NCBI GenBank assembly: GCA_039819115.1
Contig: JBCBST010000049.1
Location: forward strand, 1 to 20,006
Reading direction: 5' to 3'
DNA from: JBCBST01 sp039819115
GTDB lineage: Bacteria > Bacteroidota > Rhodothermia > Balneolales > Balneolaceae
Length of the DNA stretch: 20,006 bases
This document shows positions 15,253 to 20,006 of the stretch, piece after piece (the first letter of the stretch is position 1; each line of letters starts with the position of its first letter). A program made the translations under genes and the position numbers. The notes beneath the pieces were generated by a model, which worked only from the letters and a program-made list of their open reading frames with translations, ran no database searches and had not been told where the DNA came from.

Positions 15253-17517
15253 CTAAAACGTGATGGTGTAGGAGAGGGAAGGGATGATGGGGAGGAGCTG
15301 TACTTCGTCGCGCGAAATGGGGTTGGAATCAAAATCGTAGGTATAAAACCACACATTTCGTTGATTCAGTACGTTGATGATCTGAAACTGCCATTCGGTG
15401 TTGTAGGAGCCAAACAGGGTGGCTTTTTTGGCAAAGGAAACATCCGCACGGCTGTAATTGGGCAAACGGGATGCGTTCACGTTTCCGACGGTAAAGGAGC
15501 CAAGATCGGTGCCGATGATGTTATTCCCTCCGAAATCGATCCGGCCCAGAGGTTCGGTAACGGCCTGCCCGGTCCCGAAACTGTAGTTAAACGTGGCATT
15601 CCAGGTTTTGCTTAACTGCCGGGTGAGTACCACACTCAGATCGTGGGTACGGTCGAACCGGGGAGGGAAAAAATTACCCTCATTATTTCCGCTGAGCAGG
15701 TCGGTGTTGTACCCGTCGAACCGGCGAAAGGTGCTACTCCAGGTATACCCGATAAATCCGGTGGTTCTGCCACTTCGTTTTTCAAAGAAGACTTCCAGGC
15801 CGTATGCGTATCCGTCGCCCACCCGGAAAATATCTTCGTAGGCTAATCCGGAGATGTCGTTTAGTCTGGGATCTACTTCAAAGATGTCGTTCATGGTTCG
15901 GTAGTACACTTCAACATCGAGACCGTACCCGGTGAACGGAATGGTTTTGGCACCGAGCACAAACTGATCGCCCCACTGTGGACCTACTCCTTCGGCTGCC
16001 GTGTACCAGGTGTCGAACCCGGAGAAGGCTTCGTTGGTCACCAGAGTCAGGAACTGGTTGTACCGCCCATAAGCGGCCTGGAGACGTACGGAAGGAGTAA
16101 GCTTGTAATCCGTAGAAATACGCGGCTCCATCCTCAGATAATCGCCATTCCCGAAATAGTTCAGGCGCTGACCTAAGGTGACTTCCAGCTTTTCGGAGAT
16201 TCTCCATTCGTTATTCACGTAAGCAGCTGCATAAGCAGAATTAAGTCGCTGATCAAAACTGGTGGTACCGTCGAACTCTTCGGTGACCCGAAAGATTAAA
16301 TCACCGGCCCAGATGCCGAAGTTGATGTTTCGGTTTTCACTGGCCAGATACTCCACATCGGCTTTAATGGAAGCATCCCAGATGTTGTTTTCCTCCACAA
16401 AGGTGGTAGATGCGATATCGAATTCCGGGTTGTTGAAATACCTGGAGAAGGTGAAGGTGAAATTCGAAAACACACGATCGGAGAAAATATGCGTCCAGTT
16501 CCCGTTATAGGTCTGATTTCCATATCCCAGGAAAATGGTGGCATTGTCGTTGATGGGGAAGTTCACGTCATCCAGACCCGAATAAAAGGCCAGCGAAAAC
16601 TTATCCCGGGTCGACAGGTCGTAATTGAGTTTGCCGTTTATATCCAGGAAGTAAAAGCTATCAGGGATACCATCGGTGGTTTGACTCAAAATGGCCAGGT
16701 ACGGTTCCAGGGTGGAACGCCTCACGGCAAACATAAACGATCCGTTTTTAATGGGGCCTTCCACAATGGCTCTGGAGGCCAGTAAACCGGCTGTGAGAGA
16801 GCCTTCGTAGGAATTACGGTTTCCATCTTTGTTGTAGATGGTAAGCACAGAACCCAGTCGGCCCCCGTATTCGGCAGGATACCCCCCTTTGTACAGCTGC
16901 ACATTTTTGATGGCATCGGGATTGAAGGTGGAGAAGAACCCGAAAAAGTGGGTGGGATTATACACGGTGGTACGATCGAGCAGGATCAGGGTCTGATCCG
17001 GACCACCCCCGCGGATGTACAGCCCGCTTGAAAAATCGGAGGCGGCTGCCACACCAGGCAGCAACTGGACTGACCGAAATACATCGGCCTGAAACACCGA
17101 GGGGAGAGAGGTTATCAGTTCTGTATTCAACTGGGCCACCCCGATATCTTTTTCCTCTTCTTTTTCCCGGGTAGAGGTAACGAGTACTTCCTCGCCCGTG
17201 TAGGTTTCGGGTGTCAGTTCAATCTCGCGGGTAATACGGTCGCCGGCTTCAAGGGTGATTTCAACTTCGAAATTCTGATAGCCGATGTAGGAGGCAACCA
17301 GCGTGTACGTGCCGGGTTTAATGTTTAAGATGGAGTAGTATCCGAGGGTGTTGGTGGATGTCCCTTTGTTGATTTCGATGAGGGCTATGTTAGCTGCAAT
17401 AAGGGTTTCACCGGTTTCTGCATCTTTTATGTATCCATTGATGGATGCGGTGTTTTGTGCCAGCAAGATGTACGGCAGGCACACGCTCAGTAGTACTGAG
17501 CTGAGCAACAACTTCAT
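15253..17517 (-). CDS. TonB-dependent receptor, copy 2
   Basis: A 754-residue outer-membrane receptor with the same architecture as copy 1: signal peptide ending LLAQ at 21, CarboxypepD_reg-like domain about 22-103, TonB-box-like EEVLVT at 109-114, plug about 125-232 with RGGGPDQ at 169-175, and a barrel ending LSYTITF. Plug segments such as LDRTTVYNP and FFGFFSTFNPDAIK are identical or nearly so between copies, while the barrel strands and loops differ more, as expected if the two copies bind different ligands. It is the first gene of the four-gene leftward locus. A 27 bp inverted repeat lies 26 bases before its start and may control it. Confidence 0.95.
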   Translation of the reverse strand: MKLLLSSVLLSVCLPYILLAQNTASINGYIKDAETGETLIAANIALIEINKGTSTNTLGYYSILNIKPGTYTLVASYIGYQNFEVEITLEAGDRITREIELTPETYTGEEVLVTSTREKEEEKDIGVAQLNTELITSLPSVFQADVFRSVQLLPGVAAASDFSSGLYIRGGGPDQTLILLDRTTVYNPTHFFGFFSTFNPDAIKNVQLYKGGYPAEYGGRLGSVLTIYNKDGNRNSYEGSLTAGLLASRAIVEGPIKNGSFMFAVRRSTLEPYLAILSQTTDGIPDSFYFLDINGKLNYDLSTRDKFSLAFYSGLDDVNFPINDNATIFLGYGNQTYNGNWTHIFSDRVFSNFTFTFSRYFNNPEFDIASTTFVEENNIWDASIKADVEYLASENRNINFGIWAGDLIFRVTEEFDGTTSFDQRLNSAYAAAYVNNEWRISEKLEVTLGQRLNYFGNGDYLRMEPRISTDYKLTPSVRLQAAYGRYNQFLTLVTNEAFSGFDTWYTAAEGVGPQWGDQFVLGAKTIPFTGYGLDVEVYYRTMNDIFEVDPRLNDISGLAYEDIFRVGDGYAYGLEVFFEKRSGRTTGFIGYTWSSTFRRFDGYNTDLLSGNNEGNFFPPRFDRTHDLSVVLTRQLSKTWNATFNYSFGTGQAVTEPLGRIDFGGNNIIGTDLGSFTVGNVNASRLPNYSRADVSFAKKATLFGSYNTEWQFQIINVLNQRNVWFYTYDFDSNPISRDEVQLLPIIPSLSYTITF

Positions 17518-17542
17518 TAAGAGTCCTGGAATTTTTATTAAA

Positions 17543-17569
17543 TAACCGATTGGTTAATCTAATCGGTTA
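17543..17569. promoter_or_regulatory. 27 bp inverted repeat, likely operator of receptor locus
   Basis: Perfect 9 bp arms TAACCGATT and AATCGGTTA with a 9-base spacer lie 26 bases upstream of receptor copy 2. The spacer GGTTAATCT repeats half of the motif, giving overlapping half sites. Length and symmetry suit a dimeric helix-turn-helix repressor such as the TetR family. The position over the expected promoter suggests repression; no regulator gene is in the window. Confidence 0.55.
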
Positions 17570-17644
17570 ACTTTCAGTTCCCACTACGTACCTGCTCCAC
17601 AAAAAGTATGGGGCGGTAGAGTTTTTTTTCTGGCGCAAGCGTCC

Positions 17645-17689
17645 GCCTACCTATCGGCAGGCAGGGATATCAAACCCTATATCAGCTGG
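17645..17689. repeat. Short repeat A, first copy
   Basis: A hairpin-like segment (GCCTACC / GGCAGGC) followed by AGGGATATCAAACCCTAT and ATCAGCTGG. It matches 17883-17926 with few changes. In this copy one hairpin arm has decayed relative to the perfect arm of the second copy. Confidence 0.7.
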
Positions 17690-17728
17690 GATATTTTTAT
17701 CGTTAGTTATCCCAACCTATAACCCGTC

Positions 17729-17770
17729 ATTCCGGACCAATCCGCCAGCCGGCGGATGCCGTTCCGGAAT
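17729..17770. repeat. Nested palindrome, GTCATTCCGGA type
   Basis: Outer arms ATTCCGGA and TCCGGAAT enclose inner arms TCCGCC and GGCGGA with loop AGCC. The inner hairpin recurs at 17858-17873 and 19926-19941, so elements appear nested in one another. Confidence 0.7.
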
Positions 17771-17794
17771 CTTATTTAGTGTGTATGGCACTTT
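17767..17794. repeat. 28-base repeat C, first copy
   Basis: Begins GAATCTTATTTAGTG and ends GTATGGCACTTT. It matches 18341-18368 with one difference in 28 bases. Confidence 0.75.
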
Positions 17795-17809
17795 CCCGGT
17801 GTAAGCTGA

Positions 17810-17905
17810 TTGTGCTATTTTTACTATCTCTAAACGTTAAAAGAGCTGTCATCCTGATCCGCCGACTGGCGGACGAACGGAAGCCTGCCTTCGGCAGGCA
17901 GGGAT
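17810..17905. repeat. Dispersed repeat D, left copy
   Basis: Runs TTGTGCTATTT, ACTATCTCT, GTTAAAA, then AGCTGTCATCCTGATCCGCC and two hairpins (TCCGCC/GGCGGA and the perfect GCCTGCC-TTC-GGCAGGC). The right copy, same orientation, is at 19879-19980. Confidence 0.7.
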
Positions 17906-17926
17906 ATCAAACCCTATGTCAGCTGG
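17883..17926. repeat. Short repeat A, second copy
   Basis: Contains the intact 7 bp hairpin GCCTGCC/GGCAGGC with loop TTC, then the shared tail AGGGATATCAAACCCTAT and GTCAGCTGG. Overlaps the end of repeat D. Confidence 0.7.
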
Positions 17927-17972
17927 TAGCATCGAGGAAGTCCTATACCTAGCTCAAGCTTCCACCTCTTCG

Positions 17973-17999
17973 TCATCCTGAATTCAGTTCAGGATCTTA
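17973..17999. repeat. GTCATCCTGAATTC palindrome
   Basis: Arms ATCCTGAA and TTCAGGAT surround TTCAG and are preceded by GTC. This is a familiar type of intergenic palindrome in Bacteroidota genomes and shares its first bases with the other two GTCAT elements here. Confidence 0.65.
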
Positions 18000-18075
18000 A
18001 GAAATGGCTTTATTGTTGAATCTTGCTTCGATCCATTAATAGGCAATGGGATTTCGTAATGCGATTATATTTATT

Positions 18076-18103
18076 GACCCTTTTGTCTTGATACAAAAGG
18101 GTC
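18076..18103. repeat. Perfect 11 bp hairpin
   Basis: GACCCTTTTGT pairs with ACAAAAGGGTC around loop CTTGAT and is followed by GAAAAAATCAAGAA. A related hairpin is at 18294-18317. It lacks the T tract of a terminator on the plus strand and has no gene close upstream, so a palindromic repeat is the better reading. Confidence 0.7.
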
Positions 18104-18115
18104 GAAAAAATCAAG

Positions 18116-18195
18116 AAAATCTAAACTCCTCGTTTCAGTTTACTATCTGAACTTCGATGAAATCTCAATCTGAAACTCGTCAAACATTAGATTTT
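18116..18195. repeat. 80-base cruciform-like inverted repeat
   Basis: Outer arms AAAATCTAA and TTAGATTTT and inner arms TTTCAG and CTGAAA are arranged symmetrically, giving a long imperfect stem-loop. No coding potential is seen. It may be the core of a larger element bounded by the hairpins at 18076 and 18294. Confidence 0.55.
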
Positions 18196-18293
18196 CGTTC
18201 GGGTTTCAAGCTTTCTATGTAATAGTATTTACGGTGAGGTTTAAAACCTATAGATCATGCACCTAGCGAACGATTAAGGCTTGGGAGCTTTTG

Positions 18294-18317
18294 GTTCTTT
18301 TGGCGGCACAAAAGAAC
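18294..18317. repeat. GTTCTTTTG hairpin
   Basis: Arms GTTCTTTTG and CAAAAGAAC flank GCGGCA. It is related in sequence and design to the hairpin at 18076-18103. Confidence 0.6.
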
Positions 18318-18340
18318 AGGGAAAAAGAAGTTTTTTTACC

Positions 18341-18368
18341 GAATCTTATTTAGTGAGTATGGCACTTT
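18341..18368. repeat. 28-base repeat C, second copy
   Basis: Matches 17767-17794 with a single T to A difference. It is followed by a CCCGGT/ACCGGG hairpin at 18380-18395 and by the pair CTTGAT (18372-18377) and ATCAAG (18416-18421). Confidence 0.75.
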
Positions 18369-18445
18369 TACCTTGATGCCCCGGTCTGCACCGGGACAGG
18401 CGACGTGCCCAAAAGATCAAGAACCAAGGTATGTCGTCCGCTAAA

Positions 18446-19336
18446 TCAAATCCCCAAACTGCCTTGTTCTTCCGCCTTGTGGGGAAAAACGACCGAAAAC
18501 CCGGTGGCTTTGTTCAGCTTTTCAATAAAGTAGGTGGACAGGAGGGGGGATTCCTTTTCGGTGTTTTGATGCACAAAGAAGTAGAGCTGTTCCAGTCCCT
18601 GTTCTTTCCATTCCAGGATGCGCTCCAGCCAGTGATCCAACCTTGGGTAGTCGCTCTCGTGATTAGCTCCCACATACCGGATAAACGCAATCGGTGTGGT
18701 CAGCCTCATGTGGAGCAAATCCCGGCGCCCGGCCGTATCAGTGATGATATTCGCAATGTTATGTTGCTCAAATAGCTGGTAAATCTCGTTAGCCACCACT
18801 TCATCATTAAACCAGTCGGTATGGCGCAGCTCAACAGCGAGAGGGATGTCTTTGGGCCATATTTCGGCAAAACGACGTACCCGGGCCATATCCTTTGGTC
18901 CGAAGTTGTTGTGCAATTGCAGGAACATCATACCCATGCGATCACCAAAAGCACGCATGCTATTTGCGATGTCGTCAACCAGTGCATCCACGTTTTTTAG
19001 TCGTCCGAAATGACTTACCCGTTGATTTACCTTCGGAAAGAAACGAAACGTTTCCGGCGTTTTATCGCACCAGGTTTTAATCTGTTCTTCGCCGTAAAGG
19101 TTATAAAAGGTGGCGTTTAACTCAATGGAGTTGAACTGGGTGGAATAGTAGGATAGCTCATCTTTGGTTCCCCGTGGATAAAATCCCTTTAAATCGGCCC
19201 GGTTCCATTTTGCGCAACCCACATAAGCAGTAGACAGGGGAGTGGTGCCTTTGGCCAGTATCCCGGCGGTATCGGGATGATCGGGAGGCAGGGTAAAATC
19301 AATGAGTTCGGGTTGGTCTACTTTTCCAAATTTCAT
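18446..19336 (-). CDS. DUF72 domain protein
   Basis: A 296-residue cytoplasmic protein of the DUF72 (YecE-like) family, a TIM-barrel fold with no established reaction. Hallmarks are YVGCAKWNRADLKGFYP at 38-54, the core strand YYSTQFNSIELNATFY (63-78), FFPKVNQRVSH, the strand MMFLQLHNNFGP and VELRHTDWF. An N-terminal extension of about 35 residues precedes the domain, which is somewhat longer than in many relatives. It is monocistronic, divergent from ssrA with 130 bp between them, and runs into the repeat island downstream. Function remains unknown. Confidence 0.9.
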   Translation of the reverse strand: MKFGKVDQPELIDFTLPPDHPDTAGILAKGTTPLSTAYVGCAKWNRADLKGFYPRGTKDELSYYSTQFNSIELNATFYNLYGEEQIKTWCDKTPETFRFFPKVNQRVSHFGRLKNVDALVDDIANSMRAFGDRMGMMFLQLHNNFGPKDMARVRRFAEIWPKDIPLAVELRHTDWFNDEVVANEIYQLFEQHNIANIITDTAGRRDLLHMRLTTPIAFIRYVGANHESDYPRLDHWLERILEWKEQGLEQLYFFVHQNTEKESPLLSTYFIEKLNKATGFSVVFPHKAEEQGSLGI

Positions 19337-19441
19337 GCAGGTACGATTCGGTTAGGTTGAGGAGCGAAAGGTAAAGTAATGCCGGGTGAATGCCGAATGT
19401 TCCAGGGCTTTTCCGGATGCAATTAATGCTGAAATAATGCG

Positions 19442-19448
19442 TATATTG
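19442..19448 (+). promoter_or_regulatory. Possible -10 element for ssrA
   Basis: TATATTG lies about 20 bases before the mature 5' end of tmRNA. A short leader removed by RNase P would fit. No convincing upstream element was found, so this is tentative. Confidence 0.25.
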
Positions 19449-19466
19449 CCTATTGTTCTTTGAAAT

Positions 19467-19832
19467 GGGGGTGTTCTGGATTCGACGGGATGAGTATCAC
19501 CGTGGGTCGCATGTCGAGGATGTCCAATGGACCTCGTAAATCATCCATTATGGACCTAAATGTAATTGACAATAATTACTCATACCGCTTAGCTGCTTAA
19601 ACAGCTTCGCCGTTCCGCTGGTAACCTGCCTGTTGGCGCCAGCCTGAACGCCATACTCTAACAGGCTAGCATAGGCAGGTTTTCTGGCCTGACTATGTGA
19701 ACTCTAATTCAGAATAGTTTGAAGTCGCCTGGTAACTGAGCTTGGCTTCAGGCGAATGTTAACCAGTTACTAAACATGTAGACGCTCGCAGGTCTGCCAT
19801 TTCGGACCGGGGTTCGACTCCCCGCACCTCCA
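19467..19832 (+). ncRNA. ssrA: tmRNA (transfer-messenger RNA)
   Basis: Rescues stalled ribosomes by trans-translation together with SmpB, adding a degradation tag. The 5' end GGGGGTGTTCTGGATTCGAC is the typical tmRNA start. The acceptor stem pairs GGGGGTG (19467-19473) with CACCTCC (19825-19831; one G-U), followed by discriminator A. The T arm GGGGTTCGACTCCCC is at 19809-19823. CCA is not encoded and must be added. A helix pairing GTCCAATGGA (19522-19531) with TCCATTATGGAC precedes the tag reading frame, which ends in TAA at 19598-19600 and reads ...DNNYSYRLAA. The resume codon is either GTA at 19562 (tag VIDNNYSYRLAA) or GAC at 19568 (tag DNNYSYRLAA). It is a one-piece, non-permuted form of 366 nt. 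Confidence 0.97.
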
Positions 19833-19860
19833 CTTTTTTTATACTACTCTACATCACTAC

Positions 19861-19891
19861 AATAGCGCAAGCATCTGCTTGTGCTATTTTA
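19861..19891 (+). terminator. Hairpin terminator downstream of ssrA
   Basis: AATAGCGCAAGC pairs with GCTTGTGCTATT (one G-U) around a tight loop and ends in TTTT. A run of seven T directly after the tmRNA (19834-19840) may also stop or slow polymerase. The right arm of this hairpin is shared with dispersed repeat D. Confidence 0.6.
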
Positions 19892-19980
19892 CTATCTCTG
19901 AGTGTTAAAATAGCTGTCATCCTGATCCGCCAGCTGGCGGACAGTCGGTGGACGAACCGAAGCCTGCCGGCAGGCAGGCT
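19879..19980. repeat. Dispersed repeat D, right copy
   Basis: Same orientation as 17810-17905. It shares TTGTGCTATTT, ACTATCTCT, GTTAAAA, AGCTGTCATCCTGATCCGCC and the GCCTGCC/GGCAGG hairpin, but carries about 10 extra bases (GTCGGTGGAC region) between the two hairpins. The rest of 19833-20006 holds no gene. Confidence 0.7.
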
Positions 19981-20006
19981 TGTGCCAGGTCGGGTACCTG
20001 TTTTCC

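Larger units (their letters stand above)
17518..18445. other. Gene-free island of palindromic repeats
   Basis: No credible coding sequence occurs in these 928 bases. After the operator-like repeat at 17543-17569 the region is a patchwork of hairpins and short repeats: a 44-45 base unit present twice, a 28 base unit present twice, a nested palindrome, a GTCATCCTGAATTC element, two related TTTTGT/CAAAAG hairpins, an 80-base cruciform-like stretch and a CCCGGT/ACCGGG hairpin. These resemble REP/MITE-like elements common between Bacteroidota genes. No transposase remnant was recognised. Confidence 0.75.

Noticed and set aside
15243..15356. N-terminal extension of DUF4249 copy 2
   Set aside because: It would lie inside the receptor gene and put 38 residues before a complete lipoprotein signal peptide.
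18076..18103. Terminator of a neighbouring gene
   Set aside because: No gene ends nearby on either strand and no T tract follows the stem.
17640..18430. CRISPR array
   Set aside because: Repeats are of different families, unequal spacing and only two copies each; no cas genes.
17518..18445. Insertion sequence or transposase remnant
   Set aside because: No long reading frame or transposase motif in any frame; only palindromic repeats.
18431..18775. Plus-strand open frame of 114 codons at the edge of the repeat island
   Set aside because: It overlaps the DUF72 gene in antisense and shows no family resemblance.
19780..19835. Separate tRNA gene
   Set aside because: The T arm and acceptor belong to the tmRNA; there is no anticodon arm, and the 5' partner strand is at 19467.

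Overview
The window looks like a chromosomal stretch from a marine or halophilic member of the Bacteroidota/Rhodothermota, perhaps Balneolales (inference). The evidence is two TonB-dependent receptors with an N-terminal CarboxypepD_reg-like domain, each followed by a DUF4249 lipoprotein; a DUF4159 protein; acidic residues just after the lipoprotein cysteines; weak or absent Shine-Dalgarno sequences; and palindromic intergenic repeats of the GTCATCCTGA/GTCATTCCGGA type. I see no transposase, integrase, CRISPR array or phage gene.

Left third (1-5378): alanine dehydrogenase (ald) faces a metallo-beta-lactamase-fold hydrolase across a strong terminator. A PYROXD2/CrtI-like FAD oxidoreductase follows, with alanine racemase (alr) 6 bp behind it. 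alr overlaps by 6 bp the end of a convergent FKBP-type prolyl isomerase lipoprotein.

Middle (4917-11008): a leftward run, rpiB, glyA, tatC and the FKBP lipoprotein gene, has gaps of 10-47 bp and is probably one operon. Before it lie a VOC/PhnB-like gene and a DUF4159 gene. Divergent from DUF4159 is an unrecognised 506-residue outer-membrane beta-barrel-like protein, whose 3' end meets the last DUF4249 gene with a 4 bp gap.

Receptor locus (11013-17569): two tandem copies of [TonB-dependent receptor + DUF4249 lipoprotein], all leftward. The order suggests a duplicated SusC/SusD-like uptake pair. The first receptor is preceded by a 27 bp inverted repeat that looks like a repressor operator.

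Right end (17570-20006): a gene-free island of about 0.9 kb is built from several palindromic repeat families. Then come a DUF72 gene (leftward) and the tmRNA gene ssrA (rightward). A repeat of about 90-100 bp occurs in the same orientation on both sides of the DUF72-ssrA block. The tmRNA tag reads ...DNNYSYRLAA. Most of the window is ordinary core metabolism. The parts that deserve a second look are the duplicated receptor module with its operator, the unknown barrel protein, the palindrome island and the tmRNA tag.
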